From the NCBI GenBank assembly GCA_963930655.1, contig OZ005612.1, forward strand, positions 13,459,001 to 13,523,000: 64,000 nt of DNA. Reading direction: 5' to 3'. The stretch is from Myrica gale. Taxonomy: Eukaryota > Streptophyta > Magnoliopsida > Fagales > Myricaceae. A model generated the notes under the pieces. That model made no database searches and was not told the origin of the DNA. It saw only the letters and a program-made list of their open reading frames with translations. Made by a program: the position numbers and the translations under genes. Shown here piece after piece: positions 33,536-45,431 of this stretch (the stretch's first letter is position 1; each line of letters begins with the position of its first letter).

Positions 33536-33539
33536 CTGG

Positions 33540-34030
33540 TAATTTGGTAACTAAGTTTTGACCCTTATGACGAAATAGTCACTAGATAAGTTTTTTTAAT
33601 TTTTGTCACTAAATCCTCACCCATGTGATGATTTGGTTCTTCCGTCAGCACCTCTAACGGAACCCATTAACACGTAAGCATTATCGCCAGCTCACCTTTA
33701 CTTATCCACGTCAGCTTCCTAGTCATACAACCAAAGTTAAAAACGGTTTGCTGACCCACTAGCCTCTCTCTCTCCCTCTCTCTAGGGCCATTCGTGGCAT
33801 ACCCAGCTCTTCTCAAGCTTCTCACCTTCTGGATAGGCAGGACATGCTCGAATTCTACCAGTACGTTTTGGTGGATTCCACACAGGAAGAACCAGTTTAC
33901 TCACCTGCTCGCCAGCTTGGCGTACTCTTCATCGTAACTTCATCTCTCATGTTGTTCACCCTGCTAGAAGGAAGAACCGGAGGTCGGGGTGGAAGCATGC
34001 CTTTTGATCTATTCTTTTGGAGGTACTAGG
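33540..34030 (+). repeat. Repeat R1, uninterrupted copy
   Basis: The stretch GGTAATTTGGTAACTAAG.., CCATGTGATGATTTGGT, CACGTCAGC.., CTCTCTAGGGCCATTCGTGG, CATACCCAGCTCTTCTC recurs in inverted orientation. That copy is split between 56922-57130 and 53380-53638. The part from 33785 encodes a gene-like frame with YPALLKLLTFW; its counterpart near 53630 reads MAYPALPKLLNFY. The identity of that frame is unknown. The first half looks like a non-autonomous DNA element. Confidence 0.6.
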
Positions 34031-34960
34031 GAGTAATTTTCTGAGCGTTCACCCTACTGCTTGTCGTTTCTCTCAAGTGCGCAGCCTCTACCCTCATGCA
34101 TGTTCGTTCTTGGTCAAGGCCTATGTAGATTGCGTGAGCTTGCTCGGAAGGTTTTAACATATACAGAAAAATTAGCTAGGAAATTGAAACTTATGAAAAA
34201 GAACAATCTCTGTTTGGATGCTTGAGAAAGATTGACGAAGAAATATTTCCTTACATATGACAACTATTATTCTTTATTTAATCCGGGAAATACCAACAAT
34301 CCATAGATATATTACATAATAGCAAGATTCTGGGATTTGAAGATCTCCATTTCTCTTGGAACTTTCTACCTAGGAAATAGTGTTCAGATCAGAGACATCT
34401 GTTCAAACATGATCTCCATCCCATTCATCTCTTAGCCATCTTTAAGGCAAGGACGCTCCTATGTAATTGTTGGTTTTGTTGAATGAATGATTTGCACTTG
34501 CTTAAAAGAAAAACAAGTAGTGTAATGGCCAAAAAAAAAGGAAGCACTTCAAAGTTTCCTCATCTTTTCATCAGTGTTGCATCAAAGGGAAAAGCAACAA
34601 CAAAAATATAATCAGAAAAAAATCATAAAGAAAGAATTTATCAACTGGGGATATAAATTCCTCAACATAATGCAGCTGGAAGCAGACAGAAATTGTTACA
34701 GCGGCCGCCATGTCCTTCAACAAACATAACAGGAATGATCTGTGTACGTGTTTCACTTCTGTTCTTCAAATTTCTAGTAGCCATGTATATATTTCACATA
34801 AATAATATTGCAAGGTAGAATCACCAAACATCATATCAAATTAACAGCGAAGAAATTGTTAGTGGATGTTGGAGGAGTGGTGTATAGGTTAAAAAGGTTT
34901 GCCTCCTTATAAGCGCTATGGATTGATCGCATGGTCACTCAGGAGACAATTTGATCGCCT
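34031..34960. other. Unassigned stretch
   Basis: No gene was recognised on either strand. The minus-strand frame 34571-34756 has no known relative. A GCGGCCGCC site lies at 34701. Composition is ordinary for intergenic DNA. Confidence 0.4.
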
Positions 34961-34964
34961 CTGT

Positions 34965-35530
34965 AGAAAGTAAAGAATTGCTTTCGTATATTGATTCTTA
35001 AGTAACAATACATTACAAAGAAATTGTGCTCATTATACAGAAGCTTCACGTGATTTAATCACTCAAATAACAGCTAACAAGTTTCTAGAAACACTAAAAA
35101 CTGTTTGTTAACCAAGCTAACCATGTGCCAGATGATTAGCACCAATACTCCCCCTCATGCTAGAGTATGAATACTATGAGTACCTAGCTTAAAAAGGAGA
35201 AACTGGAATTGTGATTTTCCAAGGGCTTTAGTAAAAAAATTCAGCAAATAGTTGATTAGCTGAAGCAACATAAAACATCTACATAATGCCCGTAGCAATT
35301 TGTTCTCTGATAAAGCGGCAGTCAATCTCCAGATGCTTTGTCTAAGTAAGATAAACTGGATTGGCTGCAAGACTAAGGGAGATACCAGTAGAATGTAACT
35401 TGTATTTGAAGATGTCTTCAAAGTTAATTTGTGGCCATTTGATGGAGTACCCTGCTCAATAAATTGTCTCTAATTCTCTTCCTTCCATTTATATTAAATA
35501 AGTGCTTACCACCATGATTTCATCTTATAC
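34965..35530 (-). mobile_element. Fragment of a minus-strand copia element: RNase H end, purine tract, part of the 3' LTR
   Basis: The minus strand shows LAANPVYLT, TKHLEIDCRFIREQIATG, VASANQLFAEFFTKALGK and QFLLFKLGTHSIHTLA, the C-terminal end of copia RNase H. It is followed by the purine tract (ATGAGGGGGAG on the minus strand, about 35150-35160), and then by LTR-like DNA starting TGGTGCTAATCATCTGGCAC. The LTR is cut off near 34965. The element belongs to a different family from Copia-A to D. Confidence 0.75.
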
Positions 35531-35634
35531 GGAAATGTGCAGATAGTATTTGAAAGAAAAGAATATGTATCCTCTCTGGGCTCTCGACTGCTCACGAACA
35601 CGCATGCGATATTCAAACAACACAAAATGAATGA

Positions 35635-35876
35635 TGTTACAGAATATGAATTCTACTGAATCTTCTGGGTGTAAGAATGAAAAAGACGAAGGCACACGAA
35701 GATCTTGCTTATGTGTATTGTAAAGCTTAAGAATGTCTTTTGTATTCATAAATGGTTAGAGGGCAATATAGGAATTGCTCAGTTTGTTTTCTTCTTCGAT
35801 TGTATGAAGCTCTCTGTACAACACGATCTTCTTTCATACAGAAATTTCTTAGCTCCTCTGTTCTTGCAATCTTACA
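35635..35876 (+). repeat. Copia-C 5' LTR
   Basis: It is nearly the same as 40244-40484, including GAATTGCT(C/T)AGTTTGTTT and CTTAGCTCCT(C/T)TGTTC. Its end, ..CTTACA, directly precedes the primer site. Confidence 0.85.
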
Positions 35877-35979
35877 TGGTATCAAAGCGTGGATAATGGC
35901 GAAATATAGTGAGAAATAGAAGGAGACAGAAGTTCCTATTGGGAGCAAAACCAATCGTTACTCAAACCTCGGTGACCCA

Positions 35980-36918
35980 TTGAACCCATTTCGACTTGAA
36001 AGCTTAGACAATCCTGGAACCTTGCTCATCACTAAACCCCTGTCCACAGACAATTACTCTACATGGTCCCGATCAATGCAAAGAGCTCTACAAACTAAGA
36101 ACAAACTGGGCTTCATAAATGGAGCTATACCCAAACCCAGTGACTTGAACGACCCCTTTCTGGAATCCTAGGAGGGGTGCAATGACATGGTAGTCTTCTA
36201 GATCTAGAACTCTATCAGTTTATCACTCCGATCTAGTGTGGCTTTATCAAACCTTTTCTAGGAGGATGATTCAGTGGGCATATAATATGTTAAACTGGAA
36301 ACACTATGGGATGAACTCTCTATTTATGATCCTTTGCCTGAATGTAATTGTGGGGATTTGAACATGTTGGTTGACAGACACCAACGAGATTATGTCATTC
36401 GATTCCTAATGGGATTAAATGAGACTTATGCAAATGTGCGTGACTTAATAATGCTCATGGATCCATTGCCAACTATGAACAAACTTTTTTCTAATGTTCA
36501 ACAGCAGAAAAGGCAGTGGCAGATCTTGTCTAATGGCACAAAACTTTTTAAAACTAATTATAGACCCTCTTTTGGAACTAAGAGAGACAAACCTTATTGC
36601 TCCCATTGCAATATTCCTGGACATTCCTTGGAGAACCGTTTCAAGGCTGGGAATGGAGAAATTCCAACATGTTATGATTGGCCACACAACAGATAGATGT
36701 TACAAATTGTATGGGTATCCCCGAGTCACACGTTTTATGGCAACGCCAAAAGTGGTGGTGCAATGGCCAATCAAGTCAGTGGTTCTATTGATAGTTTTGT
36801 AGTAGAGGAAGAAATGGATGACAAGCTTTCATTGACAAAGGGGAAGTATCAAGAATTGATGGCTTTACTCAAAACTAGGGAGACTTCCACACCACAACAC
36901 TCAGCTAAACAAATTTAA
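35980..36918 (+). pseudogene. Copia-C gag remnants
   Basis: NPFRLESLDNPGTLLITK, then YSTWSRSMQRALQTKNKLGF and INGAIPKP (35980-36171), form the small-copia Gag start. The frame 36334-36696 has RFLMGLNETYANVRDLIMLM and the first knuckle half CSHCNIPGHS, in which the final His-Cys part is disrupted. 36697-36918 continues in another frame. An in-frame stop at 36169 and a shift near 36330 break the gene. Confidence 0.8.
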
Positions 36919-36959
36919 ACACTCTCATCTTCACATCCCAATGCATCTCACTTTTCCAC

Positions 36960-39900
36960 TATGTCTGGTATCTCATTATGCTTGTCAGCTCATAATTCAT
37001 TATCTTTAACTATGGTCCCCCGGATTATAGACACTAGTGTCATAGACCATATGGTCTGTGACACCTCTTTCTATATACATCCACTAGTAAAGAACTTTCT
37101 CATGCTGTCAAACTTCCTAATGGAGAAGTAGTGGCAGTTACTCACATTGGAGAAGTTAGACTTTTCAACATCCTTTTACTGCAAAATGTGCTTTGCATTC
37201 CTTCCTTTAATTTTAACCTTTTGTCAGCTAGAAAATTGACCTTACAACATAATTGTTGTTTCATTTTCTTACCTAATCTATGTTTTATACAGGACTTTCC
37301 TCATGGAGGACGATTGGCAAGGGTACAGTGGACTCGGGTCTCTACCATCTCTTGCAAGAATCAGTGTGCCTCACAGATTTGGTTTCAAGTCTCCCACAAT
37401 TTTCTCCTCACCAAAATTATCTTATAGCTTATGTAATGAACCATGCACCTCCTTTTGATTTGTGGTATTTTCGTTTAGGACATCCCTCTCATTCCCGACT
37501 CAAACTTATCAATGACCAAGTTTTTTTCATATTCTTCCTTGCAAGGAGATGTAATATGTGATATTTGTCCTCTTTCCAAATAGCAAAGGTTAGAGCTCAT
37601 GATGGTTCCAAATATTTTTTGACCATAGTGGATGATTATTCACGCTGCACTTGGGTGTATATGTTGAGAACCAATTTAAAACTAAAGTTAAAATCCTTAG
37701 GAGTGACAATGATCTGGAGTTTTATCTACCTACTTTCTATTCTGTCCAAGGGATTATCCATCAACGTAGTTGTGTGGAAACACCTCAACAAAACGGGATA
37801 GTGGAGAGAAAACACCAACACATACTTCAAGTAGCTAGGGCTCTTCGTTTTCAATCATGTCTGCCTATGAGATATTGAAATGAATGTGTGCTCACAGCTA
37901 CGTACCTCATCAACAGAACCCCTTCTCCCTTAATGCAAAATATGACATCTCTTGAGCTTCTCTTTCAAACTATGCGGACCTACCATCACCTAAAACTATT
38001 TGGGTGTCTTGCTTTTGCTTCCACTTTGAACAAGGTAGAAAGAAATTTGACCCCCAAAGTAGGCCTTGTGTTTTTCTTGGATACCCCTTTAGAATGAAAG
38101 GATACAAATTACTTGATTTAAATACCCACTCTATTTTGTATCGCGGGATGTTATTTTCATGAGACAACATTTCCTCTCAAAGCTTCTAACTGACCTTGTT
38201 TACACAACCTCTTCCAGATCTCCCAGGTGTTGTTTTTCTCTCCTCTAGTCCTTTTTCTGCATCACCTGAACCTGAAATTCACACTCCACCAGAACCTCAC
38301 ATATCTAAAACATTGCCAATAGACACACCTTCACCTTCTCAAACCTCAACACGACCTTGCAGATCCAACTCTACCCATGTACCTTCACCTCCTCATATCT
38401 CACCACCTCCTCGTAGGTCCACCCACATAAGGAAGGCACCACAGTTTCTTCTAGAGTTTCACTACCAGCAGGCCACTTCCACTTTCCCTTCTCAATCTCA
38501 GTCCATGATGGAACAACAACTTCCAGGTACTCCGTTTTCAATCTCTCATACACTATCTTATCACAAACTGTCCTCACCTTACAAAGCTTCACTTCATCTA
38601 TTTCCACTCACCATGAACCCACTAGCTACAGTGAAGTCGTGAAGGACCTTAATTGGTGTAAAGCCATGAATTTTGAGCTTCCTGCCCTGGACTTCAATAA
38701 GACTTGGACGCTTACTAATCTGCCTCCTGGATAAGAGGCCATAAGCTGCAAATGGCTATACAAAGTGAAATACAATTCAGATGGTATTGTTGAAAGGTAT
38801 AAGGCATACCTAGTTGCCAAAGGGTACACGCAACAAGAAGGTATAGATTATCACGAGACTTTTTCACCGTGGCTAAACTAGTCACCATGAGGACCTTGCT
38901 AGCTGCAACTGCTGTTAAAGGATGGTTTCTCAAACAATTCGATGTCAATAATGCGTTCTTCATGGGGACCTCGATGAAGAGGTATATGAAGAGACCACCA
39001 GGTTATACAAGGTGACAGTGGTCAGGTTTGCAGATTGCCTAAAAGTCTTTATAGCTTGAAGCAAGCCTCACGGGAATGGAGTTTCAAATTCACCGATGCT
39101 CACATTTAGTTTGGATTTTTACAATCCAAATATAATTATAGTTTGTTTGCTCGCATTGAGAATGATTCTTTTACAACCTTGTTGGTTTACGTTAATGACA
39201 TTTTTGTGGCTAGTTCTCATCTAAAGCCAATTACCTCTCTTCAAGCTTTCTTGCATGATCAGTTCAAAAATAAGTGTTTTGGGGACCTTAGATATTTTAT
39301 TGGTTTGGAATTACCTCCGTCATAGCATGGGATCCATGATTGTCAGCGTAAATATGTCTTGGATATTTTAGCTGACTCAGGTTTTCTTGGGGTCACACCT
39401 ATCAAGCTTCCTATGGATCAATCTTTCGATTCATTGGGCTCTCGCGCCCATTTACTTCAATTATTTATGAGAAATTCCCATATTTTTTTTATATAATGAG
39501 CCTATCCTCCCTTCTTTATTCATATTAAAAATAATCTCAAAATGGATCACTAAACCAGAATATTCGGAGGACTCTTCTCACCAAACAACCCTTTTTTGGC
39601 CCCCATGTCGCCCACAGTAGGGACATGGGGACGTAAAAAAGGAAAGAGAGAGAGATGGGGTTTCTCTCAAAAATTCCAAATTCAGGAAGGATACAGGTTC
39701 TCCTTTATTTGACCCTTTTCTCTATCATAATTGGTTGGGCGCTTATTGTATTTAACTATTACATGCCTAGATCTGTGCTATGCTACTCAGGTTCTAAGTC
39801 AGTTTATGGACTCTCCCACCATTTCTCATCTTCATGCCGTTCACAAGATCCTGCGCTATGTCATGAGAGCTCCAAGACAGGGTCTTACTTTTCTAGCTTA

Positions 39901-40243
39901 TTCCTCCCTTTCTCAACGAGCCTTATGTGATTCAGATTGGGACTCTTACCCTGGCACACACAGAGTAGTAACTGGGTACTGTGTCTTCCTTGGTCAGTCT
40001 CTTGTTTCTTGGTGTTCCAAACCATATCGCTTCCAAAACCGTCTTCCACGAACCCAACAAGCACATTGAACTCGTCTGTCATCTCATCCGTGACCACATT
40101 CAGGCTTGCTCCATTCGGCCCTTCCATGTCTCCACTCATTCCCAGGTTGCTGACGTTAACGAAGGCTCTGCCTTCCTCTCTCGTTTTCACTCATTTGTCC
40201 AAGTTTGGAATGGAAAATCTCTATTCTTCAGCTTGCGGGGGAC
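36960..40243 (+). pseudogene. Copia-C pol remnants: protease to RNase H
   Basis: In order: a protease trace (IIDTSVIDHMV near 37026), FNFNLLSARKLT (near 37210), GAG-pre-integrase PPFDLWYFRLGHPSHSRL (near 37450), integrase [16 protein letters not shown] (near 37615) and [15 protein letters not shown] (near 37830), and a Pro/Ser linker (38200-38450). RT includes [19 protein letters not shown] (near 38808) and LLVYVNDIFVASS (near 39182). RNase H has FMDSPTISHLHAVHKILRYV (near 39805) and SHFPxxD-type scraps. The RT YVDD box is Y-V-N-D, losing a catalytic Asp. Frameshifts are common. An insert of about 255 bp splits RT from RNase H near 39435-39690. Confidence 0.85.
39435..39690. mobile_element. 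Unidentified insert of about 255 bp inside Copia-C RT/RNase H
   Basis: The copia frame reads TPIKLPMDQSFDS up to about 39435 and resumes with GSPLFDPFLYHN then VGRLLYLTITCLDL from about 39690. The DNA in between has no counterpart in Copia-B. It contains a 9 bp inverted repeat CCCCATGTC...GACATGGGG (39602-39631) and ends in a purine-rich AAAAAAGGAAAGAGAGAG tract. Exact ends and family are unknown. Confidence 0.45.
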
Positions 40244-40484
40244 TGTTACAGAATATGAATTATGCTGAATCTTTTGCGTGCAAGAATGACAGAGATGAAG
40301 TCAGACGAAGATCTTAATGATGTGTATTGTATAGGTTATGATTGTCTATTGTATTCATAAGCTGTTAGAGGGCAGTATAGGAATTGCTTAGTTTGTTTCC
40401 TTCTTTGATTGTATTAAGCTCATTGTACAGCAAGATATTCTTTCATACATAAATTTCTTAGCTCCTTTGTTCATGCAATCTGCA
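40244..40484 (+). repeat. Copia-C 3' LTR
   Basis: It matches the 5' LTR over its whole length, with a purine tract directly upstream. It ends ..CAATCTGCA. Confidence 0.85.
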
Positions 40485-40588
40485 CCTCTGAACCTTAATT
40501 TCTTACAAATAAAGCGACCACATATATACAAACGTCCAACCACTTAAATTCGAGAGAAAGTTGTTATTCTTACCCGTTATTGCACAAA

Positions 40589-40965
40589 GGAACAGCTTGG
40601 AGTGATGGAAAAGAGGCGGTGACTGAATGTCCACTAGTGGCTGGAGACACCTTCAAATAACAATTTACAGTTGATAGGTTATGTGTTGTCTTGTTGTCTT
40701 CAGGTTCCTGTAGACGGTTTGTTCTTCAATTGTTTTCTCATGATGTGGGGTCCACGCAGGCTGGGACATATCTGTACCACAGGCACTATGGAATCTAAAG
40801 AGAATCAGCGTTCTATGGTTCAATCCGTGTATCACTTCCAGATGGAGTTTCAGAGCCCTTTGCCTATGATCATGATCAAAGCATCATCCTTACTAATTGG
40901 TACCACAAAAGCACTCACGAACAAGTTGTGGGATTGTCCTCCATTCCATTTGTCTGAGTCTGGGA
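40589..40965 (+). pseudogene. L-ascorbate-oxidase-like multicopper oxidase, partial, broken by Copia-D
   Basis: Exon remnants read GTAWSDGKEAVTECPLVAG and QFTVDR (40589-40668). After an intron, AGTYLYHRHYGI and SAFYGSIRVSLPDGVSEPF follow, then DQSIILTNWYHKSTHEQVV and GLSSIPFV (from 40760). This is the cupredoxin-1 to cupredoxin-2 part of plant ascorbate oxidases: the extracellular copper enzymes that oxidise ascorbate. The copper-ligand region around HxHYG is recognisable. Stops (TAA after TFK, TAA after HYGI, TGA for the Trp of FVWV) show it is a pseudogene. The first exon is missing upstream. Its next exon probably survives at about 53295. Confidence 0.8.
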
Positions 40966-43900
40966 TGTAAGTTTGTCTGTGGAAAATTATACTTACATGA
41001 TTGATCTGATAAACGATCTTGAAGTTTGTCATTGAATCTCCAATCTTCCATTTGTCAGGGTGTGAGACCCCGATTTTCTCTTACGTAATTTCTTATGTAT
41101 TATCTTTTATTTTCCAATGTAATAGCTTTTATTTCATCATGGGGCTATGTTTTTGGCCAATGTATGGCCTAATCCTTATGTTATGGTATTTCGATTAAAA
41201 TGGGATTTTATTCCATAAAATCTCTTTAAATAATTTTAATGCCATTTTATGCAAAGTTTAAATTATATTCATTTTAGGAGCCGAAATTTGCAAGTAAGTT
41301 TCTCTCTTAAGAATTTATATTTTATTTACTTAATATGTTTCATGGACCATAGAATTTGAATTATGATTTAAAGAATTCTTTGTATAAGCCAAAAATGATT
41401 AATGGATTAAATGATGAAATTCTTTTGAAGACATGGATTGAATATTTTTATATCTTTCATATGTGATATGTATTATTACCATGTGGCCTATATTATTAAT
41501 AGAATTTCCATTTGAATATTCAATGATAAGCTATATATTTATGTGATAAGTCTAAGAGGAGATTTAATTGATAAGCACACTTGCTTATCATAGTGATAAG
41601 CAAGCTTGATAATAGTTTAGGAAGCTTTTAGGGTGATAAGACCTTGTGATTATTCTAGAGATAGGCTAGGGCCATTATCACATGATAAGATATCATGCTT
41701 ATGAGGTGATAAGCTATTGGAATGGATTAGATAAGCAAGAGAGCTTATGAGTGATTAGTTAGGTGAGAGAGAGTAACCAAGTTTGAAAGTTGGTTGCAAT
41801 TTAATGTGGGAGTAACTAGGTTGGTTGAAAAGCAACCAAACAAGGGAGAAGTATGGCTTTTACGTGAATGGCTATAAGGTGAAATTGAAAAGCCATAAAG
41901 TGAGGCCATGTGAAGTGTAAGAAGTGTACGAAGTGTAAGAAGTGATAAGACAACACATGGAAGTAAAAGAGAAGAGAAAAAGCAAGGGAGAAGGAGGAAA
42001 TGTCGATGGATTCATGTGAGGAGAGAGAAGGAAGTAATCAAATGCAAGCCATGCTAGGGAGACAAGATTTGATGTGGTGAAAAGATGAAAGAAAGAGAGA
42101 GGGAAGGCTTATGCAATTGTCGACCAAGCCCCCCCCCCCTTCCACCCTTTTTCCTTTTGATTTCTCTCTCTTGTCAACTCACCCTCTCAAGTCTTGTGTC
42201 ATTGCATTTACTCTCCTTGGGAGACTCATTATCTCACATCTCTCATTTTGCAATGCCTTGGCCAAACCACTCTTGCATTTCACTCTCCAACATTTCTCCT
42301 CACTTGGCCGAAACTTGCATTCTCTCAAACTCTCTCTCCCATTTTCAAGCCTTGGCCGAACCACCCCCTAGAATTCAAGGTTTGTACATTTTCCTCTTGC
42401 ACTCTAAACCATACTCTTCTTGCCTTCCAAATCCCATTCTAAAAGCCAAGTTTAAACCTCTTTTGTTGTAGACAAAAATCTCTCTTGATGCAAACACATT
42501 TCCTTCCTTGAAAACCTTAACCATTTGCCTCATTTCTCTTCAAGCTTACCATATTCTCTTAACCACCATAGAACCTCCTTAAATTAAGCTCGGACATTTC
42601 TAAGGAGGGTGGACCGAAACTTTGAAGGAAGTGAAGTTAGGAAGAGTTGGTAAAGGTTGAAGGTAAGCTTGGTTATATTGATGATCTTGCCTTAAGTTTC
42701 ACAAATACTAACCAAAGGTATTTTATTTTCTAGGTGCTCAAGCTTGGATAGTCAACAAGGTAAGACTAATGTGATGTTGTTGGGTTAGCATGAGTGGCCG
42801 AATGGCCTATGTATAAGATCTTGAAGTTTAGGTTGTGATATGCCTTGATGTTGTTAGATCTTGAATGCTTAAGAACCCTAGGTTGTTTAAATGCTAGATC
42901 TAACCATGGAAACCTTAGATCTAAGGTTGGATGTAAAGAAAAATGCAAATGGAGAACAATGCATGTTAAAGGAAGATAGATCTAAGTCTTGATGTGTTGG
43001 TTTGATGAAAGTTGATTTTTTTGCTTAGATCTATGGATGTTAATGTGTATAAAGTGTGGATCTAATGTTGATGGAGATATTTGATGAAGAGATAAAGTGT
43101 ATGCATGCTAGTTAGGTCACAATGCAAAGGATGTGCATGTTATGATTTTTAGCATGAAAAAGGTGACATTTTGTGGTATGGCCGAATATGAGATGCTTAG
43201 GATTTCATGTATAGTTTTGTATATTTAAATCTGGACATTGGCCATGATATGTGCAAGATTTATGACCCTATGAATGATAGATGATTATGTTAGGTATTAG
43301 ATGCATGCAAATTGAAAGGAACAAAAGAAACTTAATCGTTTGGGTGAAAACATGTGTTGGTCGAATGTTATGAGCATAATATATTGTGTTGGTGTTTTGA
43401 TTTATAGATATTAGGTTGTGAAATTGTTGAATGGAGGATGGGATCACCATTGGAGTAAAAGTTATGACTAAATGGTGCATAAAATAGTGATGGCCGAATG
43501 TTGTAGGAAATATAACCCTAAGTGCAATTTATGAAAAAAATGGATTATCATTGTTGTGATAGATATAGAAATTAGGGTTTAATCTAGTTGGAACAATATT
43601 GAAGAATCATAATCTTTTAATAAATATTGTTTGGAACCCTAGTTAAGTTTTACTCAGGTTGATTGAGGTTTAAAGTCCAAGTTAAGATTTAATCGTGATT
43701 AATTTATTAATAGTTTGATATAAGGTTTTAATGGAGTACGTGTAACAAAAAGAGGCTTAGGTTTAATTCTAAACCTGTGAGTATTAATTAAACCCTAATC
43801 GAGGCATGTACATGGATAAATATTTTTTTATTTCAATAAAAATATTAATGATTTAATAAACTGAGTTTTGAATATTTGTTAAGGAAAAGAATAAATAAAA

Positions 43901-45431
43901 TATTTTAAATGATTAAATGAATTTCAGTGATATATATAAATATATATATCTTTGGTTGATGACCGAATTCAAAAATGCAAATATTTAATGATTTCATATT
44001 ATTCTTAAAAGTCTAAAGGAATATTAAATCGCTTGTAGGCGATCCACGTGTCTCTATACACGACCAAAGAAGACCAATTGTAAGTGGAATAGTAAGTGGA
44101 CAGTAAGTGTTCTTTTTCAAAACTGGAATGACACACTGCATCGTTTCATGAACAAGCATGAATTTTAATCAAGCATGACATGACATGTGCATTGCATGGA
44201 TTTTTCAAGAAGTTTATGCAATGATTTTTTATGAAAGGACTATGAGAAGTTTTATGAAACGATAAGTTAAGTTAAGGGGCACTGGTCGGTACCGTACCAT
44301 CAAGGTGGACTCCCATACCGAAGGACAAATGTGAGAAGGATGGGTGAATCCACGAGGCTGTGCAAACCACGCTGAAGGACATTGAGAAGGTGTGGTGCCT
44401 CCAAGGGTCATGTCTAGCCACTGAAGGACAAATGAGAAGGTGCGCTAGCTGACCGTATGTAAGGTCTCCAATGGAATTCGGGGACGGTTCCGAAGGGAAC
44501 GCACAACCCTGACTTCAGGGGTTAAATGGAGCGAGCCCACAAATAAAAGATATGAAATGATTATAAAAAGGCCAAGAGAGGTACAAGTACGAATAAGTGG
44601 TTTCAAGGGCCAAGGGCCAGTTTTACAAGCAAGTACGAAGGAAAGATTTTCAAAGGGCTTGGGGCCGAAACTAAGCAAGAGCATATGCATAATTCATGAC
44701 ATGCATGTGCATCACTTATCAAGTTTCTTTCTTTCATGATTAAGCGGGCATAAGTCAAGAGCATGTTTAAAGTTTACGTCTTTCCCTTACTGAGTCTTTT
44801 TGACTCACGCTTTTAAAATTGTGTCATTCCAGATGCCTCAGGTGAAGAGAGTCAGGAGGACTACCTGACCTAGAAGTTCAAGAATTTATGTTTCGTACTT
44901 TTGTTGATAGTGGCTTGATCGTCACTAGTAGGCTTTTTACATGTTATTTTTGTCTTGTATGAGACCTTAATGAGAACCCTAATTATGTAAGTTTAGCTCG
45001 AATCCCTCGCGATCTTGTACGTTTCCGCCGTAATCAAGTAAAAATATAAGTAAGAACGCTGGAGCCATCCGGGGGATAGCTCGCGGCTGTCACGGTCCCT
45101 GCGGGATGCCGTTCGGGGCATGACACAGGGTTTGTTGATCACACACCTTGAGTCTTTAATTTCAAAACTAAGTAGCCCAAAAGTTCCGTCTCCTTCCTTT
45201 TCAAGCCTTACAGCCGTCACAGGATTTTTCAAACTCATACTGACCTACTGTCTAGAAAAAAACTATCTTATAGTCATTTTTTGAACCCTAGCTGTGATAT
45301 AGCGTGAGATCGTTAGGGACCTCAGATGTCGGCCGTAGGATCACATGTAAAAACTCTTTTTCCATTAACCCTCTTATATTCTTATATTTTGAATTTTAGG
45401 TTTCTACTAATTGTGATCATATCCATTAACA
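40966..45431 (-). repeat. Copia-D left LTR (3' LTR), split by a Tekay solo LTR
   Basis: The two parts, 40966-41060 and 45131-45431 (95 + 301 = 396 bp), join into a sequence matching the right LTR, including GATTGATCTGA.AAA.GATCTTGAA.TTTGT and GAACCCTAGCTGTGATATAG. The break point carries the 5 bp duplication CAGGG. Confidence 0.9.
41061..45125 (+). mobile_element. Ty3/gypsy (Tekay-type) solo LTR, 4065 bp
   Basis: It starts TGTGAGACCCCGATTTTC and ends TTCGGGGCATGACA, flanked by CAGGG on both sides (41056-41060 and 45126-45130). The CTTACTGAGTCTTTTTGACTC block near 44800, the ACCGTACCATCAAGGTGG and GAAGGACAAATGTGAGAAGG repeats (44290-44440), and the great length are typical of Tekay/Del chromovirus LTRs. 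It contains no gene. Frames such as 42085-42471 are low-complexity. A GTGATAAGC word recurs at 41555-41740, and a GAAGTGTAAGAAGTGTACG tandem lies at 41912-41948. Confidence 0.9.

Larger units (their letters stand above)
35635..40484 (+). mobile_element. Copia-C: small Ty1/copia element, plus strand
   Basis: LTRs of 242 and 241 bp (35635-35876 and 40244-40484) start TGTTACAGAATATGAATT and end GCAATCT(T/G)(A/C)A. The primer site TGGTATCAAAGCG follows at 35877, and the purine tract CTTGCGGGGGAC precedes 40244. Gag and pol remnants lie in order between them. No matching 5 bp flanks were found (AATGA left, CCTCT right), so the ends may have recombined with another copy or the flanks have decayed. 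Confidence 0.85.

Noticed and set aside
38196-38642. Proline- and serine-rich frame as a separate gene
   Set aside because: It is the usual variable linker between integrase and RT of Copia-C.
39655-39775. Hydrophobic frame MGFLSKIPNSG.. considered as an organellar gene insert
   Set aside because: It runs from the unknown insert into copia RNase H DNA in the wrong frame, and it matches no plastid or mitochondrial protein I could recognise.
35630-40489. Target duplication for Copia-C
   Set aside because: The flanks AATGA and CCTCT do not match, so none was claimed.
42085-42471. Overlapping open frames rich in Ser, Leu and Pro in both strands
   Set aside because: They lie inside the Tekay solo LTR, come from CT-rich low-complexity DNA, and resemble no LTR-encoded protein.
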